The notes under the pieces: model-generated
The model's database searches: none
What the model was told of the DNA's origin: nothing
Seen by the model: only the letters and a program-made list of their open reading frames with translations
Shown: piece after piece, positions 31,925 through 42,374 of the stretch
Numbering within the stretch: position 1 is the first letter of the stretch
How the letters are laid out: every line of letters begins with the position of its first letter
NCBI GenBank assembly: GCA_030323885.1
Contig: CM059188.1
Coordinates: 112,188,763-112,252,762 of the forward strand
Length of the DNA: 64,000 nucleotides
Source of the DNA: Branchipolynoe longqiensis
Taxonomy: Eukaryota; Annelida; Polychaeta; Phyllodocida; Polynoidae
Reading direction: 5' to 3'
Made by a program: the position numbers and the translations under genes

Positions 31925-33545
31925 TTGTGTGTCTGTCGGAGATAGTCTTTGTCTGTCGTGGGGTGGTGGCTGGGTGGTCGGGGATAAGTCTTTGTCTGTC
32001 GTGGGGCGGTGGCTGGGTGGTCGGGGATAAGTCTTTGTCTGTCGTGGGGCGGTGGGTGGGTGGTCGGGGATAAGTCTTTATATGTCATGGAGCGGTGGGT
32101 GGGGTGGTCGGGGATAAGTCTTTGTCTGTCATGGGGTTAGGTGGGTGGGTGGGTGGTCAGAGATAAGTCTTTGTCTGTTGTGGGGTGGTGGTGGGTGGGG
32201 TGGTCGGTGATAAATCTTTGTCTGTCATGGGGTGGTGGTTGGTGGGTGTGGTCAGGGATAAGTCTTTGTCTGTCATGGGGTGGTGGGTGGGGTGGTCGGG
32301 GATAAGTCTTTGTCTGTCATGGGGTGGTGGGTGGGGTGGTCGGGGATAAGTCTTTGTCTGTCATGGGGTGGTGGGTGGGGTGGTCGGGGATACGTCTTTG
32401 TCTGTTGTGAGGTGGTGGGTGGGGTGGTCGGGGATAAGTCTTTGTCTGTCATGGGGTGGTGGTTGGGGTGGTCGGGGATAAGTCTTTGTCTGTCGTGGGG
32501 TGGTGGTGGGGTGGTCACGGATAAGTCTTTGTCTGTCGTGTGGCGGTGGGTGGGGTGGTCAAAGATAAGTCTTTGTCTGTCGTGAGGCGGTGGGTGGAGT
32601 GGTCAGAGATAAGTCTTTGTCTGTCATGGGGTGATCAGAGATAAGTCTTTGTCTGTCATGTGGCCCTGGGTGGGGTGGTCAGAGATAAGTCTTTGTCTGT
32701 CGTGTGGCGGTGGGTGGGTGGTCAGAGATAAGTCTTTATATGTCATGGAGCGGTGGGTGGGGTGGTCGGGGATAAGTCTTTGTCTGTCGTGAGGCAGTGG
32801 GTGGGGTGGTCAGAGATAAGTCTTTATATGTCATGGAGCGGTGGGTGGGGTGGTCAGAGATAAGTCTTTGTCTGTCATGGGGTGGTGGGTGGGGTGGTCA
32901 GAGATAAGTCTTTGTCTGCGTGGGGTGGTGGGTGGGGTGGTCAGAGATAAGTCTTTGTCTGTTGTGGGGTGGTGGGTGGGGTGGTCAGAGATAAGTCTTT
33001 GTCTGTCATGGGGTGGTGGGTGGGGTGGTCAGAGATAAGTCTTTGTCTGTCGTGGGGCAGTGGGTGGGGTGGTCAGAGATAAGTCTTTGTCTGTCGTGGG
33101 GTGGTGGGTGGGGTGGTCGAGGATAAGTCTTTGTCTGTCGTGTGGTGGTGGGTGGGGTGGTCAGAGATAAGTCTTTGTCTGTCGCGTGGCGGTGGGTGGG
33201 GTGGTCAGAGATAAGTCTTTGTCTGTCGTGTGGTGGTGGGTGGGGTGGTCAGAGATAAGTCTTTGTCTGTCATGGGGTGCTGGGTGGAGTGGTTAGAGAT
33301 AAGTCTTTGTCTGCGTGGGGTGGTGGGTGGGGTGGTCAGAGATAAGTCTTTGTCTGTTGTGGGGTGGTGGGTGCGGTGGTCAGAGATAAGTCTTTGTCTG
33401 TTGTGGGGTGGTGGGTGGGGTGGTCGGAGATAAGTCTTTGTCTGTCGTGTGGCAGTGGGTGGGGCGGTCAGAGATAAGTCTTTGTCTGTTGTGGGGTGGT
33501 GGGTGGGGTGGTCGGAGATAAGTCTTTGTCTGCGTGGGGCGGTGG
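31925..33545. repeat. 44-bp satellite, about 36 units
   Basis: Units contain ATAAGTCTTTGTCTGTC followed by a TGGGGTGGTGGGTGGGGTGGTC-like G-rich half. Consecutive starts at 32258, 32302, 32346 and 32390 give exactly 44 bp. Left units have GTCGGGG and right units GTCAGAG before ATAAG, so the array has two subtypes. Confidence 0.95.
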
Positions 33546-33629
33546 GTAGTGTGCGAGTTAGGGAGGGGGGGGAGGTTGGTGAAGTTGAGGAGGGCTGAGG
33601 GGCGAGTAAGGCCCACCCTCTAATCATTG

Positions 33630-33960
33630 CGAAATAATGACACCATGCACTAAGCGCGAGCAGCTCACTGCTCTACAACCAACTGCTCGGCTCCATCCAC
33701 GCCGCATCGGGGCGCCCTCTGGCGGCATGAGGTGGAACTCACGAGATGACAAGGCGGGCCGCCGGCAGCGCCCCCTGGATGACTGCGCATGCGTAGTCGG
33801 CGGCGTTATTAATGGGCGTCCGCGAGTGGGGTTTGGGGGGTTTGGGTCGGCTACAAATGAGGGAGGGTTGCGCAGTGACGTGCGCGTTACACAATAAACA
33901 AAAACTATTGTCCCGGGGCAACTTGGCGGGTTAAGAGCGACAACGAGGCCGAGTGGGCCG
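33630..33960. promoter_or_regulatory. CpG-rich island after the 44-bp satellite
   Basis: Repeat-free and CpG-dense. It carries an NRF1-type palindrome (TGCGCATGCGT, 33784-33794), two CTCF-like cores and GTGACGTGCGC near 33877. This mix is typical of TATA-less promoters in animals. An 86-codon frame overlaps it without a domain, and no exon was found. Confidence 0.3.
33711..33725 (-). promoter_or_regulatory. CTCF-like motif
   Basis: The complement strand reads CCGCCAGAGGGCGCC, matching the CTCF core consensus. A second, weaker core (CCAGGGGGCGCTGCC on the complement) lies at 33765-33779. Confidence 0.35.
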
Positions 33961-34696
33961 GGCAGGTGTAGCTTGGATCCCCCCTCCACCCCCCCGCCTC
34001 GGTCACAGACCTTAGGCTTGGTACAAAGCATGACGTCATCAGGACAAGTGTAGGCGTTCCTCTGTGAGTGCGCAGGTCTGTGGCGGAGCAGTGAAGGTGT
34101 TAATCCCATATAAGCCATCAATTTTTGTAATATTGTGTAATAATTATGTAACTGCATCGGACTTTGAAAGTTTTATTTGAATCATGTGTTTTTAGGGAAT
34201 ATAAATATTGATAAAGTTTGTTTGTTTGTTGTTGTGTTATGTCCTAGCAACATCTAAGGTCATATCAGGACGGTATTGATAAAGAAATAGAGGCCGGGAT
34301 TGTTGTATGCTATAAGCTTGATGCATTGATGGCGTATGGGCTTAACGCTTTGATGGGTCCACTGCAGAGTAGCGCACGCTGCGGGGAGGAACACCTAGAC
34401 TGGTCCCTCCCTACATGTCTTCCATATATGGTCCGATGACGTCATGCTTTGTGGCAAGCCTCAGGACTTGGCCGTAGCAGGGAACCAAGCTATGGGCGGA
34501 TGTTGCTGCTAGACAAAATGAAGGTCACCTGAAGGTGAAGGTCACATGGATTATAGCACAGGGTATATTGTCACCGCAATCCTTTATTATTATATTTATT
34601 ATATTATTATATTATATTTATCAATCCAAGTTTTCTATTGTGTAAGTAGTGCCCCCCACAAGTGTGATTTCGCTAATTTTTCCTGAATAAAGTTGA
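33961..34696. other. Non-coding; one SINE-A tail fragment
   Basis: A minus-strand SINE-A 3' fragment is at 34214-34275 (TTATGTCCTAGCAACATCTA). 34187-34210 has GGGAATATAAATATTGATAA, a weak match to the dispersed AATAAA module. 34634-34694 is one arm of a direct repeat flanking the next SINE. Confidence 0.5.
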
Positions 34697-35034
34697 CGGT
34701 TAGTTAGTTGTTGCAGTTTTACATCTTGGCAACATCTAAGGTCATATCAGGATGGGTACAACTTGTGACAGTGCACACTCATGGTGACTTTATAGTGCTG
34801 CCCCACTGGCAAATCAGGTTGCTGGCACCATGACCTGATATCCCACTCATCCTATAGCCAATATCCTAACACTGAGCTAACCTGTCCTTGCCCTATCCTA
34901 TTAATGCTGAGCGCCATGTTAGGAAGCAACAAGTATCAATTATAAAGTCATTGATTTAACTCGACTGGGAACCAAACTCCCGACCTCCCACACGCAAGGC
35001 TCGTGTTCTACCGATTAGGTGGTCACAGCACCTG
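34697..35034 (-). mobile_element. SINE-A, full length, head type I, between 61-bp direct repeats
   Basis: The tail is GCAGTTTTACATCTTGGCAA, followed by the core and the head up to CACCTGG. 34634-34694 and 35036-35096 are diverged direct repeats (shared GTGCCCC and TGATTTCGCTAA) bracketing it. Confidence 0.8.
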
Positions 35035-35096
35035 GTGTCCATTGTATAAGGAGTGCCCCATAAGTATGATTTCGCTAAAGTTATCCCAGATAAAGT

Positions 35097-35365
35097 ACTA
35101 CTAGATGGTTTTGTAAAGATTTAAGCGCGACGCCATCTTGCTACCGCTGGTTGCTGCCAGTGGCTCAGTCAGGTATTGAGCAGTTGACCCTTCACACCCT
35201 CTGCCTGCCCCCGAGCATTCTGGGAGCTGTCAACAACCCACAGTCTAGTACACCAATGATTAAGCATGCCTCCACACCTGCCGACTCTCTCCAGTGTCTG
35301 GTAAGCCTTGTATGCCATGATAGTATTACTACAATTATAACGCTATTACTAGGGGACTAGTATTA
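35097..35365. other. No recognisable feature
   Basis: Mixed unique-looking sequence with an open frame of 69 codons and no domain. Confidence 0.4.
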
Positions 35366-35622
35366 GTGACCGGGCGCGGTGGCCGAATCGGTAGAGCGAG
35401 GGTCTCGTGTGTGGAAGGTCAGAGTTCTACCAATGACTTATAAAATTGATACTTGTCGCTTCCTAGCCTAGCGCTCGGCATTAATAGAATATAGCAAGGA
35501 CTGGTTAGCTCAGTGTCAGGATGAGGAGACTGAGCGGGATATCGAGTCATGGTGCCGGTGGCGTTATTTCCCAGTGGGGCAGCACTATAAAGTTGCCATG
35601 AGTGTGCGCTGTCACAAGTCGC
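35366..35622 (+). mobile_element. SINE-A, 3'-truncated at a C-rich array
   Basis: A canonical type I head (GGGCGCGGTGGCCGAATCGG) and body as far as GCTGTCACAAGTCG, where the CCACCTCC array begins. Confidence 0.85.
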
Positions 35623-36640
35623 CTCCACCTCCCACCCGACTCCACCTTCCACCCCCACATCCACTTCCCACCTCCACTCCACATCCACCTCCTACCCACA
35701 TAGCCACCCCCCCACTCTATATCCACCTCCCACGCCCACTCCACCTCCCACTCACACATCCACCTCCCACCCACACATCCACCTCCCACGTCCACTCCAC
35801 ATACACCTAGCACCCCAAATCTACCTCCCACCTCCACTCCACATCCACCTCCCACGCCCACTCCACCTCCCAGCCCCCACTCCACCTCCCACCCCCACAT
35901 CTACCTCCCACCTCCACTCCACATCTACCTCCCACGCCCACTCCACCTCCCAGCCCCCACTCCACCTCCCACCCCCACATGTACCTCCCACCTCCACTCC
36001 ACATCTACCTCCCACGCCCACTCCACCTCCCACGCCCACTCCACCTCCCACCCCCACTCCACCTCCCACCCCCACATCTACCTCCCACCTCCACTCCACA
36101 TCCACCTAGCACCCCACATCCACATCCAACCCCCACTACACCTCCATCCCCACATCTACCTCCCACCTCCAATCCACATCCACCTCCCACCCCAACATCT
36201 ACCTCCCACCTCCACTCCACCTCCCAGCCCCCACATCCACCTCCCACCTCATCTCCACATCCACCCCCACATCCACCTCCCACCCCCACTCCACCTCCAT
36301 CCCCACATCTACCTCCCACCTCCACTCCACATCCACCTAGCACCCCCATATCTACCTCCCACCTCATCTCCACATCCACCTCCCACCCCCAAATCTACCT
36401 CCCACCTCCACTCCACATCCACCTAGCACCCCCATATCTACCTCCCACCTCATCTCCACATCCACCTCCCACCCCCATATCTACCTCCCACCTCCACTCC
36501 ACATCCGCCTCCCACCCCCACATCTACCCCCACGTCCACTCCACATCCACCTAGCACCCCCAATCTACCTCCCACCTCATCTCGACATCCACCTCCCACC
36601 CCACCCCACCACCGCCCACCCCACACACCTCCCACAACGC
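35620..36640. repeat. C-rich (CCACCTCCCACC) minisatellite
   Basis: Units of about 12-24 bp made from CCACCTCCCA, CCACATCCA and CCACTCCA form longer blocks with CACCTAGCACCCC (recurring at 35805, 36103, 36336, 36420 and 36548). ORFs through it are repeat translations. Confidence 0.95.
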
Positions 36641-36829
36641 AGCACACAGTGCACATCCCTGCAGGCTAAGGGGCCGAGGTGATATTAATATAACACAATG
36701 TGCCCCAATCAGTGTCGCCCTTCTTACTGTCGCCCTGCTTTTTTTAAGCATGCTTTAAAAAGGCGGAAGCCATAAAACAATGTCCACATTTACACAAGCC
36801 AAACAAAAATGGCATTTGCCAGAAAATGG

Positions 36830-37176
36830 TTTCTTTGTTGTTGGAGTTTTACATCCTGGCAACACCTAACGTCTTATCAGGACGGGTACCGACTTGTGAT
36901 GGTGCACACTCATGGTGACTTTATATTGCTACCCCACTGGGAGACCATGACACCAGTACCATGACCTGATATCCCACTCAGCCACATTATCCTGACCCTG
37001 AGCTAACCAGTCCATGCCCTATCCTAGTAATGCCGAGCGCCTGGCTAGGAAGCGACAAGTATCAATTTTTAAGTCATTTGTTTAACTTGACCAGGGTTTG
37101 AAAACATGGGTTCAAATCCTACGATCTACCAAAAGGGGAGACGGACGCTCAACTCATTCGGCAATCTCGTCTGGTC
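36830..37176 (-). mobile_element. SINE-A, full length, head type II, with target-site duplication
   Basis: Tail at about 36840 and type II head at 37140-37176. It is flanked by GCCAGAAAATGG at 36818-36829 and 37177-37188. A third copy of this 12-mer at 37195-37206 suggests the site was already repeated. Confidence 0.85.
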
Positions 37177-37254
37177 GCCAGAAAATGGCCTTTTGCCAGA
37201 AAATGGTAAATTAAGCCGGGCAATGAATGGACATAGTTCAGCAGATAGAGTGCT

Positions 37255-38570
37255 AATTCACGACGATGGAGACAGAAGTAGTGCAACAAACTCTTTATTA
37301 CAGAAACATAACGGCATCCACCAGTATTTCTGGTATTCATAATTATTTTGCAACAGTGATAACAGCATTTAACATTTTTGTTTAAACAGGTTTCTTTCTT
37401 GACCGACATATTTAATTATCACAGCCCGTCACTTAATATTTCGATTTATACAACATTACTATTTATAAATACTGGTCATTCTAACAGTTGATTTCGCACT
37501 TTATATATTAGTAACTCTTACCGCCTGACACTCCATAGCAGACATATTTGGGATCGCACAGTAACATTTAGATAACAGTATGATATCACAACGCTGCATC
37601 GGTCCAGCCTCCTTTGACATCTCATCTATTTCTTTTTATGATAATTATATTCAGTTGTTAACAGCAATCATGTATATTATAATTTAGACTATCCCATTTT
37701 TTAGGCAGGTCGAACAACTTACTTGCAAAAGCGCTACTAATTGGGACTTCTCAAATAAGACAAGCGCCTCAGACACTCAGCCACTTAACTCGTGACAACC
37801 GGTAATGAAGGGTGGGACGGGTGGTTTTTCTTTTATCGCTGAACTGGCTATAACGGTGGAGTATATTAATTTCAAACCGTCCGGCTTGCTGCTTCCGTAG
37901 CGAGTGCTGAAACCGTTAGCCTTGTCGTAACAAGAAATCTTCGATACCTTAGTGACAGCTCTGCTATGACGATATGTGCATCCTCAGCATAAGAAACCAA
38001 CGTGACTTGGTATTTCACTAAGCAACACTAAAACGGTCTCCAACGTCGTGAATTAATCATGTTTCCGGCAACATGCATAATTCACGACGATGGAGACAGA
38101 AGTAGTGCAACAAACTCTTTATTACAGAAACATAACGGCATCCACCAGTATTTCTGGTATTCATAATTATTTTGCAACAGTGATAACAGCATTTAACATT
38201 TTTGTTTAAACAGGTTTCTTTCTTGACCGACATATTTAATTATCACAGCCCGTCACTTAATATTTCGATTTATACAACATTACTATTTATAGATACTGGT
38301 CATTCTAACCACCTGACACTCCATAGCAGACATATTTGGGATCGCACAGTAACATTTAGATAACAGTATGATATCACAACGCTGCATCGGTCCAGCCTCC
38401 TTTGACATCTCATCTATTTCTTTTTATGATAATTATATTCAGTTGTTAACAGCAATCATGTATATTATAATTTAGACTATCCCATTTTTTAGGCAGGTCG
38501 AACAACTTACTTGCAAAAGCGCTACTAATTGGGACTTCTCAAATAAGACAAGCGCCTCAGACACTCAGCC
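37255..38570 (-). repeat. N1 B1-A2-B2 repeat cluster (3' end)
   Basis: B2 is 37255-37782, A2 37833-38082 and B1 38079-38570. B2 and B1 are nearly identical, except that B2 has about 36 extra bases (TTGATTTCGCACTTTATATA region). In the sense direction each B begins GGCTGAGTG directly after the YR stop. A pyrimidine-rich spacer (sense CCCGTCCCACCCTT) separates A2 from B2. Confidence 0.9.
38036..38097. other. N1 candidate recombination site (B1/A2 junction inverted repeat)
   Basis: A 62-bp imperfect palindrome has arms that begin and end GTCTCCA..CGTCGTGAATTA and meet at CCGG (ATGTTTCCGGCAACAT). The element boundary AATT lies in one arm (38079-38082). The same architecture occurs in N2 at 62541-62592. 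Confidence 0.65.
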
Positions 38571-39599
38571 AAATAATTTGGAGAGTGTCTGAGGTGCTTC
38601 CGAGAATACTTGCCTGCTCACGTACCGGAAGAGCACATTGGAACGCCACCTGCCAACCTCTCGTACCCCTTCAACCGAGGCCCCTCCTTTGGCACTGGAT
38701 TGAGCCCCTCCCCTTCTTAGGCTGTGGAGGGTGACCGCGTCCGGCTGCGGATGTCTCATCAGTTCCAGCGCTCGACGCACTGCCTGTAGCAGGGTCGCAG
38801 CCATCAGAGGTGACCCATCCAGATGCAGGAAGGCCGAGCCATCGTGTTCGACAGGTGTAGCTCTCTTGTACCTCTTCCAGGCGTGAACAGGGCAGCATAA
38901 GGAGCCCGGTACACACGGTAGCATCACCGTGTACACGTCTTGTCCTTCTCTCGCTGTCTTAGATGATCGTACTCGTATCAGTAGCTTGTTCGATCGTACC
39001 TTTACATCCGCTCCTCTCAGCGCATGGTCCGCGTCATTTTTGCTCATTGAAAAGAATAAATTACATTGGCGTAAGAACGTGTAGTATGCTACCAGTGTGG
39101 CTATTGATAGTACATATGCCGATTCCCTTTCTTTGCTGAATACTACTATAATGTTCTTAATATCCTTTATAGTCAGAGCTAGCGCCTGGACCGGCACATG
39201 AACACTCAACCTTGCAATCCCCTTTTTCATTAGGTGTACTATGTACGAATCAAATGCTTTTGTATTACCCTCATTCATTAAAACCCACATTTTTGCTCCA
39301 CTTATGTAGTTATTAACTGCTCCCGGAGACTTTAGAATCTTGTTCAAATGTACAATGTATTGTAGGATGTCTTCCTTATGTGGATCGAATGCATTAAAAG
39401 AGTTCAGAGTTGCAAATTTGTCATAGCAATCGACTTGGTATATTTTATTCCTCCATGTGCCCGTTGCTAGCCCTGCCTTTACAATCTTAATGATATTGTT
39501 GGGTAGCAGTGACAGGTTGTAAAAATATATGGATTTTCGGTTAAGAATTATATATTGGCAGAGAGCATTATTATTCTTGGATACGGGAGTGGGACTCAT
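38565..39599 (-). CDS. N1 tyrosine recombinase (YR)
   Basis: 344 residues from ATG (39599-39597). The catalytic set is present: Arg in L-R-Q-C-N-L (about residue 175), H-S-L-R (about 293-296) and the nucleophile Tyr in W-R-S-N-V-L-F-R-Y-V (about 327). It is expected to integrate the circular cDNA. The frame is intact. The N2 enzyme (61316-62326) aligns along its length, for example G-T-W-R-N-K near residue 62. With the solo LTR removed, this ATG lies 1 nt after the pol stop codon. Confidence 0.9.
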   Translation of the reverse strand: MSPTPVSKNNNALCQYIILNRKSIYFYNLSLLPNNIIKIVKAGLATGTWRNKIYQVDCYDKFATLNSFNAFDPHKEDILQYIVHLNKILKSPGAVNNYISGAKMWVLMNEGNTKAFDSYIVHLMKKGIARLSVHVPVQALALTIKDIKNIIVVFSKERESAYVLSIATLVAYYTFLRQCNLFFSMSKNDADHALRGADVKVRSNKLLIRVRSSKTAREGQDVYTVMLPCVPGSLCCPVHAWKRYKRATPVEHDGSAFLHLDGSPLMAATLLQAVRRALELMRHPQPDAVTLHSLRRGGAQSSAKGGASVEGVREVGRWRSNVLFRYVSRQVFSEAPQTLSKLFG

Positions 39600-39603
39600 A
39601 TTA

Positions 39604-40561
39604 TGTAATCTAAAGGTAACTAAGTCAACAGAAGTCCACTCCCATTGTACATGATACTGAGTGAGGTAAACTATGTGTTATCTACTAAGAGTAGAGTCGA
39701 TGGAAATGTACATGATGCTGAATAGAGTAAACTATCTGTTATATATGATGTTTGGAGTTAATGAAAAGAGTTCCTTTGTAAGAAACAGTACATGATGGTT
39801 GAAATGTTCCTCTTGGTGTTCATAAAGAATACAAAAGAGGAAAAGAATGATTTTACTATATACAAATCTGTAACTGTTGCAACAGCCTGTCCACCCAAGA
39901 CCACATATGTATAGAGTGCACCACCTGCAGCTGGCTTGAGTGACAGCCCCTAATGGGGTGGTCACCCACCCAGTCTGTGGGGGAGTGTCTCATTGGCTGG
40001 CTGGGGAATGTCCGGTCACCTGACTCCCTTGGCCTATCCTGACCCACACACTAGTCTCAGCTAATTAATTATTCATGAGTTTGCTTCAGACACACTGAAG
40101 GAAAATCACTCTCAGCCTGGCTCTGGAGTGAGACACACCTACTCTAGAGCAGGACCCCAGACACTCTGTCTGATGCTATCAAAATTCAGCTATTCTAATT
40201 GAGTGTACACACAGCCATCGGACTCCTGTCCCATGGGCTGTAGCACTGTTTGCAGTATACCGTTAATGAGACAATGAGACATAGTGTGGGCAGTATATGA
40301 GGAGTACAGGTGCTAGGTCACATGTAATGGGGATGACAGGAGTTGCTGCCAATAAAGCACAACTTATTCACTGTTCATCCTTGTGACTAGTTTTCCTTCC
40401 TCTTTCCAGACATGGTTAAATTGATTAGGCTAATTGCATCACAGGTGAAATGAAGGGGGAGAGTTTTGTAATCACATAGGGTTCTCACAGCGGCAGAGAC
40501 CCGTGTTTTTATAAGGTGACCTAGGAAGAGAGAGGCAAATAAGATCGATCTTCCTAGGTCA
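39604..40561 (+). mobile_element. Solo-LTR-like insertion between pol and YR
   Basis: A 958-bp insertion starts TGTAATCTAAAGG, ends CTTCCTAGGTCA, and is bounded by ATTA (39600-39603, 40562-40565). It has a TATA-like CAGTATATGA (40291) and AATAAA (40351-40356) in LTR order. Near its end is a perfect 12-bp stem (GACCTAGGAAGA 40518-40529 with TCTTCCTAGGTC 40549-40560). N2 has no counterpart: there pol and YR are 15 nt apart. Removal restores adjacent pol and YR frames. Confidence 0.65.
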
Positions 40562-40562
40562 A

Positions 40563-42374
40563 TTATGGATCAGAAAGAACAGTGGTAACAGTGAACATAT
40601 GATTAACTTTTATCTTCAACACACCCAATTGCTGACACATGGTATCACCCCTTGCTCTGCTGCTTTCTGACAGATGAGATCGACTCAAAGCATCTGCCAG
40701 GACTAACTGAACCCCTGGTTTATGCCTGATTTCTACCACGCACGTAAACTCCGCAGAAAACCGCCAAATCTTCCTGGCACATGCACAAAGGACCCTGTCT
40801 TTCCCTCTTCCCGAGTCTAGCACTAACTGTGACGCCTCACTATCCGTGTTCACAATAATCCTAAACCGCTCCGGGTGGCTCGGCGCAAGCGCATAGAGAG
40901 CCGCTACGAGATTCAGAGCCTCGAGCTGTGCAATGTGGAACCCTTTGCTGAGTATCTCCTCACTATACCTTTCCGAGAAAAAATGCGACTCTGAAAACGC
41001 CCCTCCCCCCGTTAGACAGGAATCACACTCAATCACCCAGTCACGAACCGGATCCGGTCTCATGAGTACCAAACCGTTCGAAGAACTGGCATAATCCTGA
41101 AACCAACGAATGTCGTCCATTGCCGCTTGTGTAGTAGGAACCTTTCCCCTAAATGGAGCTGCCCTCAGGAATTCCAGCAGCCTATTCATGAATCTGCGAG
41201 CTGGTATAACGCATCTAGAAATGAACTGCAGCTTCCCTACAAGCCTCTGGACTGTCTTCCTCGACACCAACTGCCCAACCCCCCAACGATTACACAGCTG
41301 TAAGATCTCCAGCAACTTATCCTTTGGTATAGTTATAACCATCTCGGTAGTGTCAATATGAAATCCCAGCCAAACAATACACATCGTCGGGTCACAACAC
41401 TTTTTAACCGACCTAACCAAACCTAACCTGTCTAGCAATGCTAGTAGGAACGCGTAAGCTTCCTGAGCCTTCTCCAGAGACTTTTCTATGCCCACAAAGT
41501 CGTCTAAATAGCAGAGCGTAAAGTAGCCCGCCCGTCTCATAAGGTAGACCACTGCCGAGGTAGTACGTGCACACGCCAATGCGGACGTGCGGCACCCAAA
41601 CGGCGGCGCTGTATCAAAGTACAGATCACCCTTAGACTTAATCCCAAAAAGCGGCACCGACAGCGGACACGTCCTCAGTTGTCGATACGCTCTAGCTAAG
41701 TCGACACTCCATAAAACGGAATTACATCCCAGCTTAGTAGCCTCCTTCGCAAGATCTAATATCCCAGGCAGCTTAAAACTCAGATCGGACCCCTGAAAAA
41801 ACCCACGCATAATGCCCGTATTGACACTCCTACCCCGTGGATAGCTTAAGTCCACTATAATGCGCCGTTCCTCCGTATTTTTCTTAGGCCTCGTCATCAG
41901 GGGGCTGACTTGGCCCCATGGAACGAAAGGTGGAATAGTAAACGGACCTAATAGAGAGCCCTCCTTCAGTTCATTTGTAATGTACCTGCTAACCCAAAGC
42001 TCATTCTTGTCGCAGTCGGCATGGTTTCTTATTGCTGGAACTGGGGGATCTGTACCTACATAGTCAGCAGGCCACCCAAACTCCAAATACTCTAATACAA
42101 CCCTATCACTATAACCCGCTAATTCTTTTCTCCAAACTTCCATGTGTAGGCCCGAAGGCACAGGAATCCTAGCTTTCAGGTAGTTAGGCAGCCCTGTCTC
42201 CCGTACAGCCTTATATATCCCCAAATAACCATACTCTACTAAATTAATCCGCTCATCTAATACCGGCCAAAACTCCAACAGCCTGGGCCTAAATTCTACG
42301 GGTGAAATAGCAACCCTTCCCACCCCACTTGTTGCCTCAGGAACCACCTCCTCCGATACGTCCAGTACATCCAT
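40563..42374 (-). CDS. pol: N1 pol: reverse transcriptase and RNase H
   Basis: 603 residues. The RT has R-R-I-I-V-D-L-S-Y-P-R-G near residue 168, motif A in W-S-V-D-L-A-R-A-Y-R, and motif C in L-C-Y-L-D-D-F-V-G (YLDD codons at about 41500-41511). RNase H follows with E-C-D-S (Asp), Q-L-E-A-L-N (Glu), N-T-D-S (Asp) and A-D-A-L-S-R (Asp), so all four metal-binding positions are visible. No methyltransferase or protease is seen. This frame is complete from 42374 to its TAA, but upstream it is disconnected from gag by indels. Confidence 0.9.
   Translation of the reverse strand: MDVLDVSEEVVPEATSGVGRVAISPVEFRPRLLEFWPVLDERINLVEYGYLGIYKAVRETGLPNYLKARIPVPSGLHMEVWRKELAGYSDRVVLEYLEFGWPADYVGTDPPVPAIRNHADCDKNELWVSRYITNELKEGSLLGPFTIPPFVPWGQVSPLMTRPKKNTEERRIIVDLSYPRGRSVNTGIMRGFFQGSDLSFKLPGILDLAKEATKLGCNSVLWSVDLARAYRQLRTCPLSVPLFGIKSKGDLYFDTAPPFGCRTSALACARTTSAVVYLMRRAGYFTLCYLDDFVGIEKSLEKAQEAYAFLLALLDRLGLVRSVKKCCDPTMCIVWLGFHIDTTEMVITIPKDKLLEILQLCNRWGVGQLVSRKTVQRLVGKLQFISRCVIPARRFMNRLLEFLRAAPFRGKVPTTQAAMDDIRWFQDYASSSNGLVLMRPDPVRDWVIECDSCLTGGGAFSESHFFSERYSEEILSKGFHIAQLEALNLVAALYALAPSHPERFRIIVNTDSEASQLVLDSGRGKDRVLCACARKIWRFSAEFTCVVEIRHKPGVQLVLADALSRSHLSESSRARGDTMCQQLGVLKIKVNHMFTVTTVLSDP

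Noticed and set aside
33637..33897. 86-codon ORF in the CpG-rich island
   Set aside because: Open frames are expected in GC-rich DNA; no domain, and it overlaps motif-dense, promoter-like sequence.
39600..40562. Missing methyltransferase or other domain between pol and YR in N1
   Set aside because: The segment has TG...CA ends and a 4-bp duplication, no ORF, and no counterpart in N2, so it is a later insertion.
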